Origin: Deltaproteobacteria bacterium | GTDB taxonomy: Bacteria > Myxococcota > B64-G9 | Assembly (NCBI GenBank): GCA_003647095.1 | Contig: QMME01000041.1 | Coordinates: forward strand, 1-17,476 | DNA: 17,476 nt | Direction of reading: 5' to 3' | Shown here: positions 1 through 7,604 of the stretch, in pieces | Layout: every line of letters starts with the position of its first letter | Numbering within the stretch: the stretch's first letter is position 1 | Position numbers and translations under genes: made by a program | The notes under the pieces: generated by a model | The model's input: the letters and a program-made list of their open reading frames with translations, nothing else | Databases searched by the model: none | What the model was told of the DNA's origin: nothing

Positions 1-1412
1 AGGTTCTCGTTGCCCACCACCCGGGTCATGAAGTCCAGAAACGACTGGCGTTCGCTGCCGGTGACCGGGCTGTCGGGAGGAAAATCCACCATCAGGTGGG
101 CATGGGTTTCGAAGAAGGACGGCTTGCGGAAGGAGCGGGCCGCGTCCAGGCGCAGGAACTGGTCACCACCCAGCTTGAAGACCGTGGCCAGGCGTGGACT
201 CAGGAAGGGACCGGTCACGGTGTTGTAGTCGAAGCGCAGACCAGCGGTGACCATGAGCCAGTCGACGGGCGCCCACTCACCGTGCGCAAAGGCCCCCGCG
301 CGACCCTCCAGGTGTTCGATACCCGGCTGCCGGTAACCGGAGCTGGAGGGATCGGCATAAGCCCCGCCATCCAGCAACTGGTCGGAAGTGGCCCGGGAGA
401 AACGACCGTTGGCTCCCACTATCAACAACAGCGGCTGGTACCAGCGTGGCAACGTCCACTGCATCTCGCCGTCGACGACGTCCCCGGTTACCATCGTGGG
501 GACCAGGTCGGCCAGGTGCACGGGTCCCAGTTCCAGGTTGCTGTGAAATTCGAAATCCATCACCGCCCGGGTCCACCACAATTGTATCCGCAGATCCTGC
601 TGGCTCCAGTCGGCACGCAGGTAGCCGCTATCGAGCCGGCCGTCGAAGCCGCTCAACACCGCCGACATCCTGCCTCGGCCGGCGGCCAGGCCGCCTTCCA
701 GCAACAGCCGCCCGCCGTTGGGGGGCCGCCATTCGAGCACGGGCCGTAGACGCCAGATGCGGCGGCCGACGACGTCCCGGTCGGAGAAGGTGCTCATGCG
801 ATCCAGCGCGGCCGACAGGTTCAAGCTCCAGTCGCCCAGCACCACCCCGGCACGCAGGCCGGCGTACAGCGCGCCCAGCTCACCTCCCCGCAGACCCACC
901 CAGGCGGAACTCCCCTCCTCGACCCTGTGGGTGGTGATGGCGATGACCCCGCTGAGGGCATTGGCACCGTACAGCGATGAGCCCGGCCCGCGGATCACCT
1001 CGATGCGCTTGATGTCATCCACTGACACGGGCTGGATCTCGAAGGCGGTCATGCCCAGCAACTCGAAGTTGGCCTCGCGCCCGTCTATGAGTACCAACAA
1101 CTGGTTGTTCTCTATGGTCCAGTCCAGGCGGTTGCTCACGGACGAGAATGCCGGCGAGTCGATTACCACGTCCAGGCCCGGCACCAGCCGCAGCAGATCG
1201 ATCAGGCCGGTGGCTCCGGAAGCGGCGATGTCCTGTTCATCGATCACGGTGACGGCCGAGGGACTCATGCCCAGCCTTTGCTGGTGACGGGCAGCCACGG
1301 TGACGGTCTCTTCCTCGCTGAAAAACAGCTCCATCTCCACGTCGTTTTCCTGCGCCGGTAGCGCCGGCGCCAGGCCGAGCAGGATGACTGCCGCGAGCAA
1401 ATTTCTGCCCAT
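1..1412 (-). CDS. TonB-dependent outer-membrane receptor (C-terminus cut by window edge)
   Basis: About 470 residues are visible and the frame is still open at the left edge, so the barrel end is missing (the family usually runs 600-750 aa). The N-terminus is a Sec signal peptide (MGRNLLAAVILLGLAPALPA, cleavage likely before QEN). A plug domain follows at about residues 32-150, with VTVAARHQQ, SAVTVIDEQDI, a VPGLDVV segment, VLIDGREA and the strong plug signature RIEVIRGPGSSLYGANALSG. The rest alternates short aromatic-flanked strands, as in a 22-strand barrel. Family knowledge: such receptors import siderophores, cobalamin, glycans or metals using TonB energy; the substrate cannot be read here. 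It is probably the last gene of the operon starting at 5967, 48 bp after the beta-helix gene. The ATG at 1412 has only a weak ribosome site; an in-frame TTG at 1421 is an alternative start. Confidence 0.9.
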   Translation of the reverse strand, partial: MGRNLLAAVILLGLAPALPAQENDVEMELFFSEEETVTVAARHQQRLGMSPSAVTVIDEQDIAASGATGLIDLLRLVPGLDVVIDSPAFSSVSNRLDWTIENNQLLVLIDGREANFELLGMTAFEIQPVSVDDIKRIEVIRGPGSSLYGANALSGVIAITTHRVEEGSSAWVGLRGGELGALYAGLRAGVVLGDWSLNLSAALDRMSTFSDRDVVGRRIWRLRPVLEWRPPNGGRLLLEGGLAAGRGRMSAVLSGFDGRLDSGYLRADWSQQDLRIQLWWTRAVMDFEFHSNLELGPVHLADLVPTMVTGDVVDGEMQWTLPRWYQPLLLIVGANGRFSRATSDQLLDGGAYADPSSSGYRQPGIEHLEGRAGAFAHGEWAPVDWLMVTAGLRFDYNTVTGPFLSPRLATVFKLGGDQFLRLDAARSFRKPSFFETHAHLMVDFPPDSPVTGSERQSFLDFMTRVVGNEN

Positions 1413-1460
1413 GGAGATCAATGTTGTCACATCCTGGGAAGCGATCAAGCATTTCCGGCG

Positions 1461-3299
1461 TCAGGTCGAGCCGGCCCCTTTCCGCCGCCGCCAGGACACC
1501 AGCAGCAAGACCAGCAGCCACGGCAGCGAAGAGCTCCGGCTCCCGGGGGAACAGCTACAGGCTCCTTGCAGGGAGGAACCGGCGTCGGCGCCGTCTTCCG
1601 GGGCATCAGCCGTTCCGGTGTCGTCCGCCGCTTCACCACCCCGGTCAGCGACGGAGTCCGTACCGGTACCGTCATCGCCCGTGACGACCCCGCCGTCGCC
1701 GCCGTCGTCACCACCGGCGTCCCGGCCGGCATCGGGTGGACCGGCGTCGACGGCGGCGTCGCCGTTACCGCCATCGTCACCACCACCGCCACCATCAGCG
1801 TCATCACCACCGTCGACGTCACCACCACCATCGTCGGCGTCACAACCGCCGGGCGGGCAGTACTCGAAGGCTCCCAGGTCGATGTTTCCCTGAAGCGGGC
1901 GAGGCTGGCCGTGCTGGTGGCGCAGGTACTCGAAGAGCACCGGAAAGGCAACGGCCGCGGCGGCCAGGTCCGTTCCCCCGTCGATGGCGGGAGAACCGGC
2001 GGCCGGCCGGAAATCCTGTCCATTACCGTCGACGAAGCCGGGAGTGCTGCCGGTGACGTTCGTACCGTCGTCGTTGATGACCCCGTCCAGGCCGTCGTGC
2101 GAGTCCCGCCAGCCCTCGTTGAGCCAGTTATGGCTGAGATCCAGCACGCCGTTGCTGGCCAGCAGCGCCAGGCGGGAGCCGCCGGCAGTGGCGTAGACGA
2201 TATTGTTGCGGCAGTCACAGTGCTCGTCGTTGGTAGACAGGCGCAGCAGGGTGGTATTGCCGCTACGGGTGGAGATTACGGTGTTGTTGTAGAAGTAGAG
2301 TGTTCCCTTGCGGTAGATGGAGGTATCACCGCTGTCGCCGCCGTAATGGACGATCTGGCTGTTGCCCTCCCCTTCCGCCTCCACCAGCACGTTGCCATAG
2401 ACGAAGGTGCTGCGGTAGGCGGGATCGTCGGGAACCGCCTGGCTGTCTTCGCCGTCCACCAGGTCTAGCTGGCGGTTGCCGTTCTCGATCCAGTTGTAGC
2501 GCACCACCAGTCCGGCCGAGCGATCCTTGAGGTTGTTTCCCAGGCAGCCGGCCCGCAGGGGACCATAGTGGTTGAACTGGAAGACTATACCGCGGGCCGA
2601 GGTGTAGCTGTTGTGCTCGTAGATGCTGTCTTCGATTCCGTTGTCCCAGAGATGGTTGCCCTCCACCAGGATGTCCCGGGTCTCGCCGCCGAATACACCG
2701 ATGAACAACCCGTTGCCGGAATCGTGCAGGGAGCAGTTACGGATAGTGATGTGCCTGCCCACCTCCACGTAAATGGCGGCGGCATTTTCGGTGTAGCCGC
2801 TATCGCCGTTGCGGCCGGAAAAGCGGTAAGGGGCACGCCCGGAACGAACGTCGAGGTTCTCCACCACGATCCAACTGGGCACGCAAGCGGGGGGATCGCA
2901 ATCGGGGTTGTTGGACCCCCCGATCTTGATCACCCCGCGATCTTCGTTCCAGAAATTGATACCGGCACGGGTGGTGGCGTCGCGGCCGTCGATGATCGGC
3001 AGCTGGCCATCGGGGCCAACCACGCCCCGCAGCAGCAGCGGTTGTTGTTCGCTGGCTGTCACCGCCAGGATGATCTTGCTGCGGTAGGGTTCGCTGCGCC
3101 AGTGGACCAGGACCTGGTCGCCGGGAGCCAGCGACTCCCAGGGAACTTCGTCCAGTTCCGCCAGCGCCTGGCCGGGACCAACCTCGTAGACCGCGGCCCG
3201 GGCCGCTACGCCCGGCAGTAGCAGCACCACCAGCAACGGCAGCACAACAGCTCCCCTCTCTGCCGGAGCGATCGACTTGCCACGCAACCACCTGGCCAT
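1461..3299 (-). CDS. Secreted parallel beta-helix protein with MYXO-CTERM-like sorting tail
   Basis: Predicted 612 aa. The ATG at 3299 follows an excellent ribosome site (GGAAGGAGGGG); the open frame continues upstream but the Cys-rich extension has no such signal. A signal peptide spans about residues 1-35 (VVLPLLVVLLLPGVAARA). Residues 60-450 look like a right-handed parallel beta-helix with repeated asparagine-ladder turns (VVENLDVRSG, ITIRNCSLHDSGNGLFIG, ILVEGNHLWDNG, LYFYNNTVIS, CRNNIVYA). They end in the choice-of-anchor Q-like sequence GSPAIDGG ... DLGAFEY. Then comes an Asp/Gly/Ala-rich linker (487-574), a Cys-Ser-Cys at 581-583, a short hydrophobic helix and RRRK: a MYXO-CTERM-like tail, known in Myxococcota to direct processing and surface anchoring. 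Beta-helices often bind or cleave polysaccharides; no catalytic site was identified. It lies 28 bp after the PKD gene and 48 bp before the TonB receptor. Confidence 0.85.
   Translation of the reverse strand: MARWLRGKSIAPAERGAVVLPLLVVLLLPGVAARAAVYEVGPGQALAELDEVPWESLAPGDQVLVHWRSEPYRSKIILAVTASEQQPLLLRGVVGPDGQLPIIDGRDATTRAGINFWNEDRGVIKIGGSNNPDCDPPACVPSWIVVENLDVRSGRAPYRFSGRNGDSGYTENAAAIYVEVGRHITIRNCSLHDSGNGLFIGVFGGETRDILVEGNHLWDNGIEDSIYEHNSYTSARGIVFQFNHYGPLRAGCLGNNLKDRSAGLVVRYNWIENGNRQLDLVDGEDSQAVPDDPAYRSTFVYGNVLVEAEGEGNSQIVHYGGDSGDTSIYRKGTLYFYNNTVISTRSGNTTLLRLSTNDEHCDCRNNIVYATAGGSRLALLASNGVLDLSHNWLNEGWRDSHDGLDGVINDDGTNVTGSTPGFVDGNGQDFRPAAGSPAIDGGTDLAAAAVAFPVLFEYLRHQHGQPRPLQGNIDLGAFEYCPPGGCDADDGGGDVDGGDDADGGGGGDDGGNGDAAVDAGPPDAGRDAGGDDGGDGGVVTGDDGTGTDSVADRGGEAADDTGTADAPEDGADAGSSLQGACSCSPGSRSSSLPWLLVLLLVSWRRRKGAGST
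1578..1841. repeat. Low-complexity Asp/Gly-coding tract
   Basis: On the plus strand this stretch is dominated by irregular ccaccg/gtcgtc/gccgcc trinucleotide strings. It encodes the Asp/Gly/Ala linker (residues 487-574) of the beta-helix protein. It is a flexible spacer between the folded domain and the sorting tail, and slippage-prone DNA. Confidence 0.7.
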
Positions 3300-3327
3300 G
3301 AACCCCTCCTTCCCGCCGCCGGTGCTT

Positions 3328-4308
3328 TCAGCCGCGCCGGCGCCAGAGCAGCCACGACAGCAGCAACAACCATCCCGTACCGGCGAACGGCCGGCCTCCG
3401 CCGGCACACGAGCAACCACCCTCAATCGTCACCGTATCATCGTCCTGCCTCTGACCACCGTCGCCACTGCCGCCATCCTCGTCGCCGCCGCCACCGTCGG
3501 CCGGCTCGAACACCATGACGGTAACGGTGTCGCTGGCCGTGGCCCCGTCGTCATCGGTCACCTCGAGCCGGGCCACGTAGCTTCCCGGCTGCTGGTAGCT
3601 GTGCGTGCACTCGGCCCGGTCGTCTTCCTGGCCGTCCCCGAACTGCCAGTGGAAGGCAACCACCTGCCCGTCGGGATCACTGGCCTGGGCGGAAAAGTTC
3701 ACCGTCAACGGGGCCTCACCGCTGCTCGGCTGGGCAGCGGCGACTACCTGCGGCGGCAGGTTCTGCCCGGAACCGTTGTCCACCGGCAGCTCGGCGGGAT
3801 TGTCCTCGAAGGCGAAGTGGTCACCGGCCGCTCCCTGGCCGGGGATCATGGCCACCCAGGAAAAGCCGGGAAAGACGATGGCGTCGCCGGCGTCGGCGGG
3901 AACGGTAACCTGGTAGGAGATCTCCAGGCTGGAGCCGGCCGCCAGGGGCAAGCCCTCGGCCCAGTCCGGCGGGGTCTCCAGCACCCAGCGTTCCAGGCTG
4001 CAGCAGGCCAGGATTCCCTGGCCGGTCTCGTGCCGGACGGTAACCCCCTGCCCGTCCAGCACCACGCTGGCGGTTGTCGGTTCCAGGCCGGCGGGAACGG
4101 CATCGCTGATCCAGAAACCGCGCAGCGGCTCGGAACCGATAGACCCGACCGTGACCAGCAAGCTCACCTGCACCGGCTGTCCCGGCCGGGGGCGGGCGGG
4201 TTCGAAGGAACGTTGTACCGTCACCTCCGCCAGGGTGGAGTAGGCCGGCGTGACTCCGGGCCATAGCAATGCCACCAGGAAAACAGCGGTCAGGGATCTG
4301 AACATCAT
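3328..4308 (-). CDS. Secreted PKD-domain protein with MYXO-CTERM-like sorting tail
   Basis: Predicted 326 aa from the first of two adjacent ATGs; the second (4305) is better spaced from GGGAG and gives 325 aa. A signal peptide (about 1-22, TAVFLVALLWPGVTPAYS) is followed by a beta-rich DUF11-like domain (about 30-140: FEPARPRPGQPVQVSLLVTV, ISDAVPAGLEP). A clear PKD domain sits at 183-267, with the hallmark WQFGDG, HSYQQPGSYVARLEVTDDDG. A Gly/Asp linker leads to Cys-Ser-Cys at 299-301, a hydrophobic helix 313-322 and RRR, the MYXO-CTERM pattern. PKD folds mediate adhesion or spacing in surface proteins; no enzyme site is visible. The start overlaps the stop of the DUF362 gene by four bases (ATGA), so translation is likely coupled. 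It probably works at the cell surface with the next, similarly tailed protein. Confidence 0.87.
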   Translation of the reverse strand: MMFRSLTAVFLVALLWPGVTPAYSTLAEVTVQRSFEPARPRPGQPVQVSLLVTVGSIGSEPLRGFWISDAVPAGLEPTTASVVLDGQGVTVRHETGQGILACCSLERWVLETPPDWAEGLPLAAGSSLEISYQVTVPADAGDAIVFPGFSWVAMIPGQGAAGDHFAFEDNPAELPVDNGSGQNLPPQVVAAAQPSSGEAPLTVNFSAQASDPDGQVVAFHWQFGDGQEDDRAECTHSYQQPGSYVARLEVTDDDGATASDTVTVMVFEPADGGGGDEDGGSGDGGQRQDDDTVTIEGGCSCAGGGRPFAGTGWLLLLSWLLWRRRG

Positions 4309-5420
4309 TGCTCCCGGTACTTGCCGATCTGCTCCCGCACCTGGCCGTCCGTGGCCTGGCCCTGCATGCGGGCGCGGAGCAGGGCATCGATGTCATCGCG
4401 CGACGGCACCTGCGGCAGCGCCACCTCGGGTTCGACCAGGTCGTAGGCCACCGAGCCCAGGCCGGCCTGTTCCAGCGCCTGGGGCACGGCCTTGGTAACC
4501 GGCTGTACCACGTTCATGCCCAGCTCGTTGATCTTGTCGACGTTGTAGGAATCCACCGCCACCGGGTCGCGACCCATGGTAATACGCTTGACCACCCGCT
4601 CCCAGCCCGCGGCGTTCTCGTGACGGCAGGCAAAGAGCATGTCGACGATGTACAGCTGCAGGTGGGCACCGCCCCAGTTGGCGAACAGGTCGCGGAAGGC
4701 GGTGTAGGGCGCCCCGTCGTGGAAACCGGAGTTGTCACGCTTGGCCTGGTAGTTGTCGTTGGCCAGGCTAACGGCGCCCATCATGTTCTTGATGACGCCG
4801 CTCAGGCCGCCGGCGTAGTACTGGTGGGGAGCCATCTTGGCCAGGCTGACGGCGTAGTCGGCCTCCGCCCAGAAACGGCTCACGTACATGCTGGTTCCCC
4901 CGACCATCACCGTGGTGGTGGCCGGATAGCTGTCTTCGCCGTGGACTATGCCCAGGGCATCGAGCCGGGCGCCGCCGTAGCAGGCGTCGACCTTGCCGGT
5001 CGTCCACAGGTTGTTATCGAACAGCGAGATGTTGCCGGCGGGAAAGGTTCCCCCCAGCATCTCCGTCATGCTCTCCACCAGGGCCCTGACGGTGGCGAAC
5101 TGGGGATGAACGTCGGTATTGAGGCAGTTGACCTTGATGGCCACCTTGCTCTGGGTGCCAATTCCGGCAAAGAGGCTCTCCCAGGCGTCCCCCGCACTGG
5201 CTTGCCCGGTCATGGCCTTGAGGCAGGCATCCACCCCGGCCCGCACCCACTGGTACTGCACCGTATCCGGGGTGGAACCGCTCACCATCTGCTCGTGGTA
5301 AGCGGAATAGACCGGAGAGGGTGCCCGGGGAGCGGCTCGGACCTTGCCCCCGCCTGCCAGTATGGCTGCGGCGGTGCCGCCGCTGGCCAGGAAACAACGC
5401 CTGCTGATTCGTTTATTCAA
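4305..5420 (-). CDS. Tat-exported DUF362 protein
   Basis: Predicted 371 aa from a TTG at 5420. An upstream in-frame ATG (about 5447) lacks a ribosome site, whereas the TTG has GAGG nine bases before it and gives a textbook twin-arginine signal: MNKRISRRCFLASGG, then a hydrophobic stretch ending near VRAA. The body matches the DUF362 family: KVAIKVNCLNTD, an ALVESMTEMLGG helix, LSGVIKNMMGAV and MGRDPVAVDSYNVDKINELG. Some DUF362 proteins carry ferredoxin clusters; here the five cysteines form no CxxC pattern, so iron-sulfur binding is not supported. The biochemical role of the family is poorly defined. The start overlaps the upstream lipoprotein stop (5413-5420), and the stop overlaps the next start, indicating coupled expression. 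Tat export implies folding, possibly with a cofactor, before crossing the membrane. Confidence 0.85.
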   Translation of the reverse strand: MNKRISRRCFLASGGTAAAILAGGGKVRAAPRAPSPVYSAYHEQMVSGSTPDTVQYQWVRAGVDACLKAMTGQASAGDAWESLFAGIGTQSKVAIKVNCLNTDVHPQFATVRALVESMTEMLGGTFPAGNISLFDNNLWTTGKVDACYGGARLDALGIVHGEDSYPATTTVMVGGTSMYVSRFWAEADYAVSLAKMAPHQYYAGGLSGVIKNMMGAVSLANDNYQAKRDNSGFHDGAPYTAFRDLFANWGGAHLQLYIVDMLFACRHENAAGWERVVKRITMGRDPVAVDSYNVDKINELGMNVVQPVTKAVPQALEQAGLGSVAYDLVEPEVALPQVPSRDDIDALLRARMQGQATDGQVREQIGKYREQ

Positions 5421-5967
5421 CCGGTGTACCCTCGTTCCAACCGGCATCCCGGAAGGCGGCTTCGGCCCCGGCACAGGAACCCTGATCCACCAGCTCAATG
5501 GTGAGCCTTAGATCAGGAGCCTGGTGCTGATAGGTCTCGCCGCTGGCAGCCTGGAAGCCGTTGTCCTCGAAGGGCTTGCCGGCTCCGTCGATCCAGTCGT
5601 AGGCACTGGTGCTCACCAGCCAGGGGCCTTCGACCTGGTCGGTCAGATCCTCCTGCCAGGTGCCGTCGCCCACCTGCCCGGGATCCGGCACCAGCGTCAC
5701 CAGTTGGGCATCCGACGCGGGCGCGGAGCCGTCGGCGGGAATGGCGGCGGCCAGGGCCTGGGCAATGGCGACGAGTCGCGACTTCGCGTCGTCTCCCTGG
5801 GGACGGATGACCAGGTGCCCCAGGCAGCGTCCCCGGTACAGGCGCACCTCCACCACGTCCAGGCTCTGTTCGTCGAGCACCATCTGCTCGCCACACTGAC
5901 TCCCCGAATCTCCACCACCGCAGCCGCCCAGGAACGCGGCCGCCGACAGCACCAGCATCCACTTCAT
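5413..5967 (-). CDS. Small lipoprotein of unknown function, first gene of the envelope operon
   Basis: Predicted 184 aa. The ATG at 5967 is preceded by GGGGAG at suitable spacing; an upstream ATG at 6003 would overlap the promoter and is disfavoured. The N-terminus is a lipoprotein signal (MKWMLVLSAAAFLGGC, lipobox Cys16) with Gly at +2, then GGGDSGSQC. The mature part has mixed strands (VVEVRLYRGRCLGHLVI), an Ala-rich helix, a DWIDGAGKPFEDNGFQ segment and a final DLRLTIELVDQGSC. Four cysteines besides the lipidated one could form disulfides in the periplasm. No known domain was recognised. As first gene, followed at once by the Tat-exported protein, it may be a periplasmic or outer-membrane partner of the other four products. 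Confidence 0.8.
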   Translation of the reverse strand: MKWMLVLSAAAFLGGCGGGDSGSQCGEQMVLDEQSLDVVEVRLYRGRCLGHLVIRPQGDDAKSRLVAIAQALAAAIPADGSAPASDAQLVTLVPDPGQVGDGTWQEDLTDQVEGPWLVSTSAYDWIDGAGKPFEDNGFQAASGETYQHQAPDLRLTIELVDQGSCAGAEAAFRDAGWNEGTPVE

Positions 5968-6001
5968 GACTGTCCACTCCCCATAGTTGGCAACGTGAGT
6001 C

Positions 6002-6030
6002 ATTTTAGCAGAAAAAAAAACAAATGTCCT
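6002..6030 (-). promoter_or_regulatory. Predicted extended -10 promoter for the envelope operon
   Basis: Read on the minus strand: AGGACA (6030-6025), 17-base spacer containing a T9 run, then TGC-TAAAAT (6010-6002). The -10 matches five of six consensus bases plus the TG extension, and it lies 35 bases before the lipoprotein start. Confidence 0.5.
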
Positions 6031-6058
6031 TCACAAGCCGCTGCCCCCTTGCTAGTTT
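6030..6058 (+). promoter_or_regulatory. Predicted promoter for the 446-aa gene
   Basis: TTCACA (6030-6035, five of six consensus bases), 17-base spacer, then TGC-TAGTTT (6050-6058) with an extended -10 TG. The ribosome site and GTG start follow 18-30 bases later. Its -35 abuts the -35 of the opposite promoter. Confidence 0.4.
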
Positions 6059-6087
6059 CGCCGCGAACGGCACCCGAGGAGAGTGAA

Positions 6088-7428
6088 GTGGCAAGCCACA
6101 AGATTTCACCGGCAAGACTGAACGAGATCGCCCGCCGCAAGCTCAACGCCCTGCAGGTGGCCACTCGACTGGTCGACACTCCCCAGGGCCAACGCCTGGA
6201 AGGAGAGTTGCACTTGGCCGACGGGGCCCTGCGCGACCCCTTCTCGCGGGTTTCCATCACCCATGCCCTGTTCACCGTGCAGGGCCACGACCAACTGGTC
6301 TTTCTCAAGCCGGCACTGCTGGCAGCCCTGGGTCCGGTACCCTTTTTCGACTTCGCCGAGATGTCCCAGGTACTGGCCCAGGTGCAGCGGCAGATGGAGC
6401 AACGGGCCGCCGAGTTGGCGGTGTTGCAAAGACGCTGCCAGCAACTGGGACTGGCCTGCCGTGTAGATGCCTCACGACTGTGTCTGCAGGCCCGCGTGGA
6501 ACTGGCCCAGGCCGAACTACTGCTCGAGGGCTACGGCCGGCAGGTGAGCATCGTGCAGGTGCGGCGACCGGGCCAGGCCCGGCCGGAGGAAGTTGAACCA
6601 CTGGCCATTCCCCTGGACGAATACGGCGACCGGACCGACCTGGAGCTGGCCCTGGGAGGCTTGCTCGAGCGCCTGCGGGAGAAGAAGACCACCCCCGCGG
6701 TCGGGGATTCCTGTTCCGCTCCGACTCCGGTGCCTGCAGCCCACGACCCGGAGCCGCCAGAGGGATTACCCCTGGGGGAAGTCGTTTCCCGCCTGGGCCA
6801 CGACTGCCTGCTGACCCGGGGAGCCATCCTGGCCAAGGACCTGCGGGTCGGCGATCGGCAGCTGCGCCTGGCCCTGCGCCTGGAAGAGGGCAACCGCCTG
6901 GCCGTGCGCCTGGTCGACCCCTCCGGGGTAAGGTGGCGCGGCCGGGTCGAATTGGAGCGGCTCACGAGTGCCGAGGACTTCGTCGCCGGTCTGCTGGGAG
7001 AGGCCACCGTCCAGCCGCCAGCCGGCGCCACGACGACCGCGGCACCGGTTCCGGCAGCAGCAGCCGCACCGGAAGCCGCGCTGGACATGGAACTCGGCGC
7101 CTCCCAGGTTCTGCCCGTGACCGGCGAGCGCTGGGCGATGAACGTGCTGGTGGAACGCGACGACGGTGCCGAGATCCGCTACGTGGCTATCAACGCCGAC
7201 GGCCAGCCCTTCGGGGCTCAGCGGGTGCTGCAGAAGCAGGTCTTCGAGTCGGTATTCCTGCAGGTCTCATCCGGCGTCTATCGCCTGCTGGTGGAGGTGA
7301 CCGGGGTCAGCCAGGGCGTGGTGCATTACTTCCAGCTAGATGCCGGCAACCAGCGCCGCGGTCCGGCCCGCAGCTGCGATGTGGCTGCCTTCATGTCCAA
7401 CTTCCTGCCCGAGGCCACGCTTTTCTAG
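6088..7428 (+). CDS. Unknown three-module cytoplasmic protein
   Basis: Predicted 446 aa from GTG at 6088, chosen because GAGGAGAG (6076-6083) sits just before it; the frame is open much further upstream, but that part is antisense to the lipoprotein gene. There is no signal peptide or membrane helix, so it is probably cytoplasmic. Three folded parts can be seen, separated by Pro/Ala linkers (about 201-228 and 308-336). Residues 1-200 include an amphipathic, coiled-coil-prone helix near 91-122 (MSQVLAQVQRQMEQRAAELA). Residues 229-307 have alternating strands and a DFVAGLLGEA helix. Residues 338-446 (ERWAMNVLVERDDGAEIRYV, ending FMSNFLPEATLF) are strand-rich. Segments 1 and 2 both close with a 'leucine-rich strand, Asp/Glu, helix LLE/LLGE' pattern, a possible weak duplication. 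No family was recognised. It is transcribed divergently from the envelope operon. Confidence 0.75.
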   Translation: MASHKISPARLNEIARRKLNALQVATRLVDTPQGQRLEGELHLADGALRDPFSRVSITHALFTVQGHDQLVFLKPALLAALGPVPFFDFAEMSQVLAQVQRQMEQRAAELAVLQRRCQQLGLACRVDASRLCLQARVELAQAELLLEGYGRQVSIVQVRRPGQARPEEVEPLAIPLDEYGDRTDLELALGGLLERLREKKTTPAVGDSCSAPTPVPAAHDPEPPEGLPLGEVVSRLGHDCLLTRGAILAKDLRVGDRQLRLALRLEEGNRLAVRLVDPSGVRWRGRVELERLTSAEDFVAGLLGEATVQPPAGATTTAAPVPAAAAAPEAALDMELGASQVLPVTGERWAMNVLVERDDGAEIRYVAINADGQPFGAQRVLQKQVFESVFLQVSSGVYRLLVEVTGVSQGVVHYFQLDAGNQRRGPARSCDVAAFMSNFLPEATLF

Positions 7429-7459
7429 GCGCCCGGCACGGAGTAACTACCATAGACCC

Positions 7460-7506
7460 GGGGCCGTCCCCTAGGCTTGTAGGCCCGTAGGCCTGGGCCT
7501 GTCCCC
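7460..7506. repeat. Pair of 12-bp direct repeats upstream of the toxin-antitoxin pair
   Basis: GGGGCCGTCCCC (7460-7471) and GGGCCTGTCCCC (7495-7506) are near-copies 35 bp apart. On the minus strand they read GGGGACGGCCCC and GGGGACAGGCCC, similar in style to GGGGACAG-type repeats scattered in many proteobacterial genomes (this comparison is from memory). They mark the sharp change from GC-rich to AT-rich DNA. Confidence 0.4.
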
Positions 7507-7514
7507 ATTGTTTT
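7481..7514 (+). terminator. Weak terminator-like hairpin after the 446-aa gene
   Basis: AGGCCC (7481-7486) can pair with GGGCCT (7495-7500) around an 8-base loop, followed 10 bases later by TTTT. The T-run is short and distant, so intrinsic termination is only a possibility. Confidence 0.2.
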
Positions 7515-7566
7515 GCTTTCTGTTTCAGTGTGTTGTGTATAAGAAGACAGATCCTGAAGATGTTGC

Positions 7567-7604
7567 TTGACAGAATGATGCATATAAAACATACTACTTG
7601 TATG
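7567..7604 (+). promoter_or_regulatory. vapBC promoter with overlapping operator-like palindrome
   Basis: A perfect -35 TTGACA (7567-7572) is followed, after 17 bases, by CATACT (7590-7595). Transcription would begin at about 7602, the A of the vapB ATG, giving a leaderless message. CATAC-N5-GTATG (7590-7604) is a palindrome covering the -10 and the start codon, well placed for autorepression by the ribbon-helix-helix antitoxin. Confidence 0.5.

Noticed and set aside
3300..3425. Upstream extension of the beta-helix protein.
   Set aside because: It overlaps the end of the PKD gene and encodes an unlikely Cys-rich leader; ATG 3299 has a near-ideal ribosome site and a signal peptide.
4308..5504. 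Long plus-strand open frame opposite the DUF362 gene.
   Set aside because: It mirrors the minus-strand gene codon by codon, has no recognised domain and no ribosome site; a by-product of GC-rich codon use.
5524..6087. N-terminal extension of the 446-aa protein.
   Set aside because: It is antisense to the lipoprotein gene and crosses the promoter region; GTG 6088 has a strong ribosome site.
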